NCBI GenBank assembly: GCA_038212015.1
Contig: JBBQUY010000006.1
Coordinates: 1-64,000 of the forward strand
Direction of reading: 5' to 3'
DNA: 64,000 nucleotides
Source of the DNA: JAGQUL01 sp038212015
GTDB lineage: Bacteria; Actinomycetota; Thermoleophilia; Gaiellales; SKUG01
Shown: positions 7,975-16,243 of the stretch, in pieces
Layout: every line of letters starts with the position of its first letter
How positions within the stretch are numbered: position 1 is the stretch's first letter
Notes under the pieces: generated by a model
What the model saw: only the letters and a program-made list of their open reading frames with translations
The model's database searches: none
What the model was told of the DNA's origin: nothing
Program-made: the position numbers and the translations under genes

Positions 7975-8781
7975 ATGACCACCGAAGCACCCACCCTGGA
8001 AACGATCGAGTACGCGGTCGCCGACGGCGTCGCGACGATCGCGCTCAACCGCCCCGACAAGCGCAACGCGATCAACATGCAGCTGCACAAGGACCTCGCA
8101 GCAGCGCTCAAGCTCGTCGCCCGTGACCGCTCGGTGCGCGCGCTCGTGATCACTGGCCGCGGCAAGGGCTTCTGCGCCGGACAGGACCTGTCCGAGTTCA
8201 TGATGGCGAAGGCCGACGAGAACTTCCGCGTCGACGAGCACGTGCGCAACACCTTCAACCGCACGATCATGACGCTGCGCGGACTGGAGATTCCCGTGAT
8301 CGCCGCGGTCAACGGCTTCGCTGCCGGTGCCGGCTGGAGCCTCGCGCTCGCCGCCGACATCCGCTTCTGCAGCGAGGACGCACAGTTCACGCAGGCGTTC
8401 TCCAAGATCGGACTCGTGCCCGATACCGGCAGCACCTGGTTCCTGCCGGAGCTGATCGGCACCTCGCGCACGCTCGAGCTGGCGTTCACCGGCGACGTGA
8501 TCGATGCGCAGAAGGCGCTCACCTGGGGTCTCGTGAACTTCGTGACGGGCGCCGACGAACTCGAGGCTCGCGCGCACGAGTACGCGGTGCGGCTGGCGGC
8601 GATGCCGACGCTCGCGCTCGGGATCACCAAGCGCGCGGTGTACCGCGCGACGACGGCGACGCTCGCCGATGCACTCGAGTACGAGGCGCAGGTGCAGCAG
8701 CGCGCCGCGCAGAGCGACGATCACGTCGAGGGCGTCACCGCGTTCCTCGAGAAGCGGGCGCCCGTGTTCACAGGGCGATGA
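7975..8781 (+). CDS. Enoyl-CoA hydratase/isomerase, PaaG-like
   Basis: A 268-residue crotonase. It lacks the second hydratase Glu; the equivalent segment reads GLVPDTGSTWFLP, which is characteristic of PaaG (ring 1,2-epoxyphenylacetyl-CoA isomerase) and related isomerases. FCAGQDLSE and FAAGAGWSLALAAD form the oxyanion hole region. ATG at 7975 was chosen; an in-frame ATG four codons earlier at 7963 is possible. It is co-directional with the PaaF-like gene. The phenylacetate pathway role is plausible but no paaABCDE or paaK genes are in view. Confidence 0.88.
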   Translation: MTTEAPTLETIEYAVADGVATIALNRPDKRNAINMQLHKDLAAALKLVARDRSVRALVITGRGKGFCAGQDLSEFMMAKADENFRVDEHVRNTFNRTIMTLRGLEIPVIAAVNGFAAGAGWSLALAADIRFCSEDAQFTQAFSKIGLVPDTGSTWFLPELIGTSRTLELAFTGDVIDAQKALTWGLVNFVTGADELEARAHEYAVRLAAMPTLALGITKRAVYRATTATLADALEYEAQVQQRAAQSDDHVEGVTAFLEKRAPVFTGR

Positions 8782-8800
8782 GGCGGGGCAGGAGCACGAC

Positions 8801-9445
8801 ATGAGCGCGACGGCTGAGAACCCAACCACCAGCGGCACCTTCCTGGGTGTCGACGTGCGCACCGGACCCGGCGGCGGCCTCGCCTCCGGCGCACCGGTCC
8901 CGAGCGGCGCAGCGATGCACTACCACGCCGCACGACTGCCCGACCTGGGCGATGTCGTACTCGCGGTGGCCCGCGTATTCGATGCCGACACCGGCGCTGC
9001 GCTGCGCATCGAGCTGCGTGCGTTCACCGCGGCAGCGCCCGGGCGTGGTGCGCTCGCGACGATGGCGGGCGACGAGCTCGTCGACGCACCCGGCGCGATC
9101 GCCTACGCCGAGCTGGAGCTCTCCGCCCAGGGCGACGAGGCCGATGAGCGACGGGCGGCGACGCTCACGCGCTGCGTCGTGACCGATGCCGCCCCCACCG
9201 CTGCCGCCGCGCGCGGCATCGCGGACTGGCTGCGCACCACGTGGGAAACCGAGCTGGCGTTCGGTTCCTGGCCCGCAGTGCGCGGCACGCTCGATGCCTT
9301 CTCGACCAATGGTGGCGCGAGCGCCGACTGGGCGCGGGAGTGGCTCGTCGACGGTGAACACCACGTCGACGACGCCGACCCGGCCGCCTTCCTGAAGGTG
9401 CTGTCGCCAGCGTGGCTCGAATCTGCGACCGGGGAAGACTCCTAG
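8801..9445 (+). CDS. Conserved-looking hypothetical protein, last gene of crotonase operon
   Basis: A 214-residue soluble protein starting at ATG 8801 with GGGGCAGGAG upstream, 19 bp after the PaaG-like stop. No motif is recognised. It is Ala/Asp/Glu-rich with beta-strand-like stretches in its first half and a Trp-containing helical C-terminus. Position suggests co-transcription with the two crotonases. A strong hairpin follows its stop. Function unknown. Confidence 0.65.
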   Translation: MSATAENPTTSGTFLGVDVRTGPGGGLASGAPVPSGAAMHYHAARLPDLGDVVLAVARVFDADTGAALRIELRAFTAAAPGRGALATMAGDELVDAPGAIAYAELELSAQGDEADERRAATLTRCVVTDAAPTAAAARGIADWLRTTWETELAFGSWPAVRGTLDAFSTNGGASADWAREWLVDGEHHVDDADPAAFLKVLSPAWLESATGEDS

Positions 9446-9477
9446 GCCACTGCGTCGAGCCGCAAGCGGCCAGTGCC
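9446..9477 (+). terminator. Hairpin after the crotonase operon
   Basis: GCCGC/GCGGC and outer CACTG/CAGTG pairings form an interrupted stem right after the stop at 9445. There is no U-tract, as is common in GC-rich actinomycetes. Confidence 0.5.
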
Positions 9478-9524
9478 ACAGGGCGACGCCCGGGCCCACG
9501 TTACTGCCCGGTAATGTTCGAGGA

Positions 9525-10547
9525 ATGACGAAGACCAGCGTGCAGGAATCCACCGACTCCGTGACCGACGAGGAGCCGACGCTCGACGCGACCGACCCCA
9601 AGCAGCGCCTGCGTGGCGCCATGATCGTCAACCCCTACTCCTCAGGGATGACCGGCAGGCGCGAGCGTGAGATCGTCTCGGAACTGCGCGAGCACATGGA
9701 CCTCGAGGTGCGACGCACCGAGCGCGGCGGCCACGCCCCCAAGCTCGCGCGTGAGCTCATGGATGCCGGCCCGCTCGACGTGCTCATCTCCTGTGGCGGT
9801 GACGGCACCGCCAACGAGATCCTCAACGGCATGGCGCTCGGCAACGACACCGCCAAAGACCGCCCCGCATTCGCGATCGTCCCCGCCGGCGGCACCAACG
9901 TGCTCGCCCGCTCGATCGGCTATCCGAACCATCCCGTGCGCGCCACGTCCAGGCTCGTCGAGGCGATCGTCGAGCGCCGCACGAAGCGCATCAACCTCGC
10001 GACGTGTGACGAACGAATCTTCATGTTCTCCGCGGGCGTCGGGCTCGACGGCGAGGTCGTCAAGCGCATGGAGCAGCGACGGTCCGGGCGGCGCCCGAGC
10101 GACCTGGCGCACGTGACGTCAGTCGTCGGCTTTTTCGCGACGCAGCGTTTCGCGCTGACCGAGCGGATGACGGTGACCGTCGACGGCACCGGCGAACAGC
10201 TGCGCGCCGCGCTGTTGTTCGTGGGCAATACCGCGCCCTTCACCTACATGGGTCGCGTGGCGGTGAACTTCATGCCCGGCGCCACGCTCGAAGGCGGCCT
10301 CGACTTCATGGCACCAGAACGCGCCAACGCCTTCTTCGCGATTCGCAACGCCACGCAGGCGATGGGCGTGGGCCGCAAGAACCAGCGACTCGTGAGCCCC
10401 GAGAAGTCACGCGTTCGACACGACGTGACCGGCTTCACCGTCGAGTGCGACGAGCCGCAGCCCGTGCAGGTCGACGGCGAGTTCATCGGTGACCGAACGC
10501 ACATCCGCTTCGGACTGCTCGAGCGCTGCATCGACCTCATCGTCTGA
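9525..10547 (+). CDS. Diacylglycerol/sphingosine kinase-family lipid kinase
   Basis: A 340-residue member of the DAGK catalytic family (YegS/BmrU/DgkB type). The nucleotide-binding signature SCGGDGTANEILNG and the following IVPAGGTNVLAR are clear, as is the initial IVNPYSSG strand. Such enzymes phosphorylate diacylglycerol or related lipids at the membrane surface. An N-terminal extension of about 32 acidic residues precedes the fold. The gene is convergent with the IorB-like gene, 12 bp apart. The exact lipid substrate is not determined. Confidence 0.9.
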   Translation: MTKTSVQESTDSVTDEEPTLDATDPKQRLRGAMIVNPYSSGMTGRREREIVSELREHMDLEVRRTERGGHAPKLARELMDAGPLDVLISCGGDGTANEILNGMALGNDTAKDRPAFAIVPAGGTNVLARSIGYPNHPVRATSRLVEAIVERRTKRINLATCDERIFMFSAGVGLDGEVVKRMEQRRSGRRPSDLAHVTSVVGFFATQRFALTERMTVTVDGTGEQLRAALLFVGNTAPFTYMGRVAVNFMPGATLEGGLDFMAPERANAFFAIRNATQAMGVGRKNQRLVSPEKSRVRHDVTGFTVECDEPQPVQVDGEFIGDRTHIRFGLLERCIDLIV

Positions 10548-10559
10548 CGACGACGCGGG

Positions 10560-12344
10560 TCAGCTGCCTTCGACCGGGCGGCGCGCGACGCACAGCGCCT
10601 CGGCCAGGCGGATCGTGTCGTCGTGCGGCAGGCCGCGTGAGTGGGCGAGCGCGATACCGAGCACCTGGGCTGCGTACTCCCAGAGCGCGAGCGGACCGGA
10701 GCGACACAGCTGTTCCCAGCCAAACGGAATGATCAGCTTCGCGACCGTGGACTCGGCGTCCCCGGAGGCGCGGTCGATGCCGATCGACTGGCGCACGATG
10801 CGGCCCCAGAATGCGTGGGCGGTGGCGCGGTTGGCTTCGCGCACGGCTCCGGAGCCCTGCACGAGCGTGCCACTGCGCGCGACGATGCGTGCGAGTTCGT
10901 GGTCGGTGCGCAGCGAATCGTGCAGCGCCTCGAGCCAGGTGTCCGCCGAATCCTTCTCGTGGCGCTGGCGCAGCGTGCCCTGGCGCAGCTTCGCGGCGGC
11001 GGCCATGCGGCGCAGGCGCAGCGCGCCCGAGATGCTCGTGGTCGTGACGCGCTCCACGCGCAGCGGCTGCAGCAGTGGCGGCACGCTCGCGGCGGGCGAG
11101 CCCATCGCGGGCATTCGCCTGGAGCGAGTCGCGGCGCGGTCGAGCGCGTCGAGCGGAATGTGGTCGACGAGCTCGTATGCGTCTCGGCGCGAGATGCCGT
11201 GGGCGTTGCGCAGGTCCTTGATGCGCCCGGTGCGGCGCTTGCGGTTGGCGATCCATGCGGCGTCGGGCCACACGAGCATCGCCGCGAGCGCGCGGATCGA
11301 ATCCGGCACCACCGACGCATGCGGCTCGACCACGCCGGTGTGCTCGCGCTCGGCAGCTGCGATGTCGGCGACGTGGTCGACGAGGATCGTCGCCCACTCG
11401 GCGTCCTGGAACTCGCACAGCAGGTAGATGGCGTCCTGCAGCACGCTCAGGTGGTCGGGGTGCACGATCTCGGCGGCGCGCTCGATGAGCGCCTCGAATC
11501 CGAGCCGTGAGGCGTGGTCGATGTGAGCGCGGCGCTTGCGCGTGAACTGGTAGGCGGTCTTGACGCGGCGCACGCGGCCACCTTCGCGGCGACCCAGGCG
11601 GGTGCCGCGCCGGAACGCCTCGGCGTACAGCTTGTCGTCGACGCCGAGCGCGCGAATGCCTGCCACGAAGTCGGCTTCGTCGAGACCGGTGATGCCGGTG
11701 CCGCAGATCGCGCCGAGCAGCAGGCCGGGCTGCGCCGCCGACGGCAGGTGGTACCAGCCGGCGACTTCGTGGCCGTCGAAGGCGTAATAGGCGAGCGCAG
11801 ACGTTCGGGCGATCGCATCGATCTCGCGCTCGGTGAGCACGTGCTCGGGGGCGACGTCGCGCTCGACGCTCGTGAACGCGCGGCGGCACGAGGACACGAC
11901 GGTGGTGACGTCGGAGTCGACGAAGCCAGCGTCGATCGCACGAACGAGCTCGAGGTGCTCGCCGGCGACCACGAGGTCGACCGCGCCCCAGGGAACGTCG
12001 CCCAGTGCGTCTTCGATGTCGGCATCGGCGGCGACTTCGACGTACATGCCGTGCGGCATGCGCGAGTTGCCGGCAAGCGGCACGGCCTGCGCGACGATGC
12101 CGGCCTCGCGGCAGGCGAGCAGCAGCCAGTCCACGACGAGCAGCGTTCGATCCTCGGTGAGGCCGCACACGAGCGCGGACCACGGGCGGATCGCGGCGGC
12201 ACCGCGCACGGGCAGGGCGGCGACAGCGGCGGGGAGCACCGTCTGATCCGGCGCCGAAGCCGCACGTTCGTGACCGGCGTCTGTCACCAACGTGCTGGGG
12301 GCGACGGCGGCATCGACGGTGCGTGGGGGCAGGGTTCCGGTCAC
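10560..12344 (-). CDS. Indolepyruvate ferredoxin oxidoreductase beta-like subunit (IorB-like)
   Basis: A 594-residue protein. Residues about 40-230 resemble the gamma-type domain of 2-oxoacid:ferredoxin oxidoreductases (VVDWLLLACREAGI, VDLVVAGEHLELVRAI), and the long Arg-rich C-terminal region resembles the DUF6537 part found in large aryl-pyruvate oxidoreductases. The start is GTG at 12344, overlapping the IorA-like stop as GTGA, so the subunits are coupled. The family oxidises arylpyruvates to aryl-acyl-CoA with ferredoxin. With PaaF/PaaG-like genes nearby, a role in phenylalanine or tryptophan breakdown is plausible. Confidence 0.72.
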   Translation of the reverse strand: MTGTLPPRTVDAAVAPSTLVTDAGHERAASAPDQTVLPAAVAALPVRGAAAIRPWSALVCGLTEDRTLLVVDWLLLACREAGIVAQAVPLAGNSRMPHGMYVEVAADADIEDALGDVPWGAVDLVVAGEHLELVRAIDAGFVDSDVTTVVSSCRRAFTSVERDVAPEHVLTEREIDAIARTSALAYYAFDGHEVAGWYHLPSAAQPGLLLGAICGTGITGLDEADFVAGIRALGVDDKLYAEAFRRGTRLGRREGGRVRRVKTAYQFTRKRRAHIDHASRLGFEALIERAAEIVHPDHLSVLQDAIYLLCEFQDAEWATILVDHVADIAAAEREHTGVVEPHASVVPDSIRALAAMLVWPDAAWIANRKRRTGRIKDLRNAHGISRRDAYELVDHIPLDALDRAATRSRRMPAMGSPAASVPPLLQPLRVERVTTTSISGALRLRRMAAAAKLRQGTLRQRHEKDSADTWLEALHDSLRTDHELARIVARSGTLVQGSGAVREANRATAHAFWGRIVRQSIGIDRASGDAESTVAKLIIPFGWEQLCRSGPLALWEYAAQVLGIALAHSRGLPHDDTIRLAEALCVARRPVEGS

Positions 12345-14155
12345 AGGTCCACTCCCGCGACGGCGCGCACGAGCTTGCGGCGCAGGTTCCAGGACAGGCG
12401 CTTGGCCCGGCCCGTGGTGTCGCGGCGACGCAGGTCCCACGTGGCGGGCGACAGCTCGCGGACGGGGTCGAGCGAGGCGTGCGCGGCGGGCACGTCCAGC
12501 GCGAGCACGGTGGGGCCGGCGACGAGTTCCTCGCCGAGCTGCACGAGCGCTGTTGCAGCCGTCGGCACGGCGGCGGTGGCGATGCGGTCGGTGCCGACCA
12601 GGTCGGGGTCCATGCCGAAGGTGGACCCGCGGCGCGGTGCGGCGACGCGCTGCACGTCGCCCACGACGATCACGTGCGAGGCGACGCGCATGGAGCGGCA
12701 GGCGGTGCCGACGGCGACGCCGATCGCGCGGGGCGAGCTGCCGTCGACGTACTCGATGGACGCGCCGGCGGCTCCTGCGGCTTCGGTGACGCCGCCGCCC
12801 TGGCCGGTGACGACGAACACGCCGTGACCGGTGCCGGGTGCGGCGCTCGCGGCGCCGTGGGCTGCGAAGACTGCAGCAGGCACGACGGTGAGCGGCACGC
12901 CGGTGTCGGTCTGGTACGTCGGGTACTCGGCGTCGAGGCGACCGGGCACGCCGATCACGCCCTGCGCGAGCGTCAGGCCGGCGGCGACGACGGGCGAGAC
13001 GGCGCGGTGCAGGACCTCGCCGCGGCGCGGCACGCGGCTGCTGGCGACGGTGCGCGGAGCCGCGACTGCCCCGGCGAGCTCATCGAGTGCGGCGAGGCCA
13101 GGATCATCTTCGGAAAGGCGTGTGCGGGCCCACGACGCAACGAGCGACACGAGCGTCTCGCCACGCAGCGAGCCGGCATCGATCGAGTGGGTGGCCGAGA
13201 CCGGGGCCGACAGGTCCGAGCGAAGCTGGTCGGCGATGCGGTCGGCGCGTGGCGCGATCACGCAGGCGTCGTCGACGGCGCCGAGCATTCGCCCGATCGC
13301 ACCGTCGCGAGCCGGCACGATGCCGACCGCGCGGCTGGACACGATCGCGACATCGTCCAGGCGCGTTGCGCTACCGACGTCAACGAGGCGCGCTGCGACC
13401 TGCGCCAGCGCACGTTCGGCGGCAACACGGATCGGGCCGGCAACGACGAGCGCGCAGACTGCGCCGCCGTGGGCGCTGCCGAGCGTCGCGTCGATGAGCC
13501 CGGCCTGCTCGGCCGCAGCGGCAATCGAGACGTGGCCCGGGGTACGGATCTCGGCATCCGCATCGGCGGTGGCGACGGGCGAGGCGTCATGGCGGCGGCG
13601 AATCGTGCCACGCATGCCGAGCGCTCGCTCGCGAATCACGATGAGGGCGGGGCGGCCGGCGGCGACGCTCGCGGCGTAGGCGGCGTCGATGGCGCGGACC
13701 AGGCCGATCGCGGTGGGCTCGGGATCGATGACGAGCGCGTCGTCGATGCGCAGCACGTCCTCGTCGAAGCTGAATCCGACCACGCCGCCGGCACACTGCA
13801 CTCGTGCGAACTGCTCGAGGGCAGGGCGCAGGCCTCGTCGTCCGCCGAACACGACCGCGCCGCGCGGGGGAGCGCCGGTGATGCCGCCTGTGGGTGAAGT
13901 CACGAGCGGCTCCAGGGCCGAGCGGCTGCGCAGGCGTCGCAGCACGACGCCGCGGGGCGAGAGCACTCGTTCGCGCGCCTCGTCGATGGCGGCGTCGATC
14001 GGGGTGGGGCGATCGTGCCAGGAGCTGACGATGTATCCCACGCCGTTTTCGAGCAGCGCACGCACGACGACCAGTCCCAGGTCGCCGGTCAGCAGTTCAC
14101 GGGCGCCGCCATGGGCACCGGTCGTCTGCTCCATATGCTCCTCAGTCGGGAGCAT
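12341..14155 (-). CDS. Indolepyruvate ferredoxin oxidoreductase alpha-like subunit (IorA-like)
   Basis: A 604-residue protein with an N-terminal pyrimidine-binding-like domain (LLTGDLGLVVVRALLENGV) and a C-terminal TPP-binding-like domain (GVFVVTGQGGGVTEAAGA and HVIVVGDVQRVA). It is a thiamine-dependent alpha subunit partner of the downstream IorB-like protein. Unlike many IorA proteins it ends without a 4Fe-4S ferredoxin domain and has very few cysteines, so electrons must leave by another route. ATG 14155 has GGAGGA six bases upstream; ATG 14134 is an alternative start with GAGGAG close by. Confidence 0.72.
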   Translation of the reverse strand: MLPTEEHMEQTTGAHGGARELLTGDLGLVVVRALLENGVGYIVSSWHDRPTPIDAAIDEARERVLSPRGVVLRRLRSRSALEPLVTSPTGGITGAPPRGAVVFGGRRGLRPALEQFARVQCAGGVVGFSFDEDVLRIDDALVIDPEPTAIGLVRAIDAAYAASVAAGRPALIVIRERALGMRGTIRRRHDASPVATADADAEIRTPGHVSIAAAAEQAGLIDATLGSAHGGAVCALVVAGPIRVAAERALAQVAARLVDVGSATRLDDVAIVSSRAVGIVPARDGAIGRMLGAVDDACVIAPRADRIADQLRSDLSAPVSATHSIDAGSLRGETLVSLVASWARTRLSEDDPGLAALDELAGAVAAPRTVASSRVPRRGEVLHRAVSPVVAAGLTLAQGVIGVPGRLDAEYPTYQTDTGVPLTVVPAAVFAAHGAASAAPGTGHGVFVVTGQGGGVTEAAGAAGASIEYVDGSSPRAIGVAVGTACRSMRVASHVIVVGDVQRVAAPRRGSTFGMDPDLVGTDRIATAAVPTAATALVQLGEELVAGPTVLALDVPAAHASLDPVRELSPATWDLRRRDTTGRAKRLSWNLRRKLVRAVAGVDL

Positions 14156-14555
14156 TCGATTCCTCCGTTCGCCACGCCGCTGTCCCGTCGTCAGTGCTCA
14201 CCGGGTGGCCGTCGCCTGTGGGGCGTGGCCGTCGGTGCGCACCGCACTGACGTTGGGATCCTCACCGCTCTATCGCGGCTCGGCGGCACTCGCGTTGCAG
14301 ATGCGGCCACCGAGTGGCCGTCGTACCGTGGCCGTCGGCGCCGCAGCGTGGATTCTGGCACGTTGCTTCACGCGGGCGTGCAGGCGCGCTCGCGCGTGGC
14401 CCCGCTGTCGGCGCGCTGACGCAATTCGTGGTTTGCAGATCTGCAATTCCGTCGTACGGTGGCAGCAGGGAAACGAATGCGTGCCTCTGGGATCACGCTG
14501 GCGTGGACGCCAGCCTCGGGGTTCGTACGGGACATCACGGACGAAGGAATCGACG
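14156..14555. other. 400-bp intergenic region with repeats and a palindrome
   Basis: No convincing gene is present. It holds four copies of the 9-mer TGGCCGTCG (14206, 14226, 14315, 14329) and, nearer the transglutaminase-like gene, the perfect palindrome TTGCAGATCTGCAA. It separates divergent genes, so at least two promoters are expected here. Confidence 0.5.
14433..14446. promoter_or_regulatory. Perfect 14-bp palindrome TTGCAGATCTGCAA
   Basis: A perfect AT-containing palindrome in GC-rich DNA, 110 bp before the start at 14556. It is flanked by GCAATTCG and GCAATTCC, so the half-site may be wider. It is a candidate operator of the secreted transglutaminase-like gene. Confidence 0.45.
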
Positions 14556-15395
14556 ATGCGAATGCGACGTCTAGGGGTTCTGGTCGTAGCAGCCATGGCG
14601 AGCATGACGCTCATTACGCCAGCTGGTGCGAGCGCAGCCACCGAGTACGGCTCGACGAACAAGTGGCCCTGGTCGGGCTACTGGTTCCCGATGCTCGACA
14701 ACGGCTACAACCTGTATTCGGCCGGAGGCCCGCTGCAGAAGTACGACCAGCAGTTCGGCACCGGAGCACAGGCCTGGGAGCGGGCGAACCACTACACCAA
14801 CGACGCCGCCAACAAGTGGTGGGGTCACTGCCACGCATGGGCAGCGGCGGCGATCCTCGCTCCGGAGCCCAAGGCGACCGGCAACTACACCATCAACGAC
14901 ACCAAGGGTCTGACGACGGCGCTGTATTACGAGCCGACGTTCCAGTGGCTCAGCGGCGTCCGAGTGGATGACGTCAACGACAAGTCGTCTGCCGCGTACC
15001 AGGACATCGCTCCGGCGTGGATGGACTACCTGCTTCGCTACTACATCCGCTACCACAAGTATCCGTTCATCATGGACGTGAACGCGGATTCGCAGGTCTG
15101 GAACTACCCGGTGTTCGCCTACCACCGCGAGAGCACGCAGTACGCGGGTGGCATCGAGGACGTCAAGACCACGGTCTGGTTCTCCAGCCCGGACTGGAAC
15201 GTGACCGGCACCAAGTACATCTCCAGGACGTACACGTACCGCCTGCAGTCCGGCACGCTCGGACAGTGGTTCGGCTCGAGCGTCCACGATCACCCGGACT
15301 TCGCATGGGTGCCGACGGGCAAGCGCCCCGGCGCGGGAACCAACCCGCACGTCACCGAGGCGAACGTCGAGAAGATCACCGGACTCGACGTCTAG
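14556..15395 (+). CDS. Secreted transglutaminase-elicitor-like protein
   Basis: A 279-residue exported protein with a clear Sec signal (MRMRRLG, hydrophobic stretch, cleavage near ASAA at about residue 27). The segment WWGHCHAWAAAAILAPEP is the active-site region of the transglutaminase-elicitor family (GxCHGWA with catalytic Cys), and later His and Asp residues (for example HDHPDFAW) could complete the site. The mature protein is rich in aromatic residues, fitting an extracellular enzyme. Known members crosslink or deamidate Gln residues; activity here is predicted. Its codon usage is milder in GC than its neighbours, as is usual for secreted proteins. Confidence 0.8.
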   Translation: MRMRRLGVLVVAAMASMTLITPAGASAATEYGSTNKWPWSGYWFPMLDNGYNLYSAGGPLQKYDQQFGTGAQAWERANHYTNDAANKWWGHCHAWAAAAILAPEPKATGNYTINDTKGLTTALYYEPTFQWLSGVRVDDVNDKSSAAYQDIAPAWMDYLLRYYIRYHKYPFIMDVNADSQVWNYPVFAYHRESTQYAGGIEDVKTTVWFSSPDWNVTGTKYISRTYTYRLQSGTLGQWFGSSVHDHPDFAWVPTGKRPGAGTNPHVTEANVEKITGLDV

Positions 15396-15423
15396 CACCG
15401 GTACGAAATGAGCGATTCAGTTC

Positions 15424-15448
15424 GGGGCCGTCCTTCGGGGGCGGCCCC
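15424..15448 (+). terminator. Terminator hairpin after transglutaminase-like gene
   Basis: GGGGCCG and CGGCCCC pair, extended by inner CC/GG, around a TTC-containing loop 28 bp after the stop. There is no T-run. Confidence 0.6.
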
Positions 15449-15491
15449 GACTGCGTGCTCGGCCTCAAGGCTGGCGCACGAACGTGCCGAT

Positions 15492-16154
15492 ATGCGCCGT
15501 ATGCGCTCCTCCACGATTCGCCTCATCTCGATCTTCGTCATCTTCGTCGCCGCGCTCGGTGGCGGGATCCTCGTGCTGCGCGGCTCCGACGACGGGTCGT
15601 CGAACGGCAACGGCTCCGGCGGAAAGAGCGCAGGAAGCGATTTCTGGCAGGTCGGCGACGAGTGGACCGTCCAGGTGGCACAGGATGGCGGTGCGATCGC
15701 GCCGGACGGCGGCAGCACGAGCGTCGCGAAGATCCCGTTCCGCTTCACGGTGATGGACTCACCCGCCACGTCGAGCGAGCCATGGATCGTGAAGGTCGAG
15801 CAGGATGGAGCGGAAGGCCCGTTCGCTGCGGGGTGGCGCCTGTACTACGTCGAGCGCGACGGTGGGATGGAGCTGTCGAAGGTCGCCATGGGCGGTGCCA
15901 CGGACAAGCCGCTCGAGGCCGAGCTCGCGACGATCGTGCTCGGATCGCAGTTCCCGTACGAGGTGCGCTACGAAACCGCCCCCAAGGACAAGACGGTCAC
16001 GGCGGCCGACCTGATCGAGCGCTCGTCGCTGCCGCCGTCGTCGGCGGTTCCGGGATCCAACGGCACGGGTGGCCCGGCTGGTGCGCCGACGGCGCCGCCG
16101 ATCGACGAGGCCGTCGCCCCGGGCAACACCGCGCCCGCCACGCCGAAGCGCTGA
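15492..16154 (+). CDS. Membrane-anchored hypothetical protein
   Basis: A 220-residue protein with an N-terminal signal-anchor (IRLISIFVIFVAALGGGILVL), a Ser/Gly/Asn-rich linker and an extracellular beta-rich domain. The C-terminus is a Pro/Ala/Gly-rich tail. ATG 15492 is the likely start; the preceding in-frame codons (from 15408) run through the terminator hairpin and are Pro/Ser/Ala-rich. It sits between the transglutaminase-like gene and the sensor kinase. No family is recognised. Confidence 0.65.
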   Translation: MRRMRSSTIRLISIFVIFVAALGGGILVLRGSDDGSSNGNGSGGKSAGSDFWQVGDEWTVQVAQDGGAIAPDGGSTSVAKIPFRFTVMDSPATSSEPWIVKVEQDGAEGPFAAGWRLYYVERDGGMELSKVAMGGATDKPLEAELATIVLGSQFPYEVRYETAPKDKTVTAADLIERSSLPPSSAVPGSNGTGGPAGAPTAPPIDEAVAPGNTAPATPKR

Positions 16155-16205
16155 CCCACTCACAGATCGTTCGTTTATCAAGCATGCGGTGTTGGCGAAC
16201 CGACG

Positions 16206-16220
16206 TGCGGTGAACTACGG
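16206..16220 (+). promoter_or_regulatory. 15-mer TGCGGTGAACTACGG before the sensor kinase
   Basis: Found 24 bp before the ATG at 16244. The exact reverse complement occurs at 21066-21080 between ctaG and the subtilase gene, and a related TGCGGAAAACTACTG lies at 40710-40724. It contains one TGCGG half of the palindromic motif described at 29652 and elsewhere. Confidence 0.4.
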
Positions 16221-16243
16221 TCGATCCCGAGGGCGGGCTCGGC

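Noticed and set aside
12323..13897. 524-residue plus-strand frame opposite the IorA-like gene
   Set aside because: Gly/Arg/Asp-rich without any motif, while the minus strand encodes a recognisable TPP-type protein.
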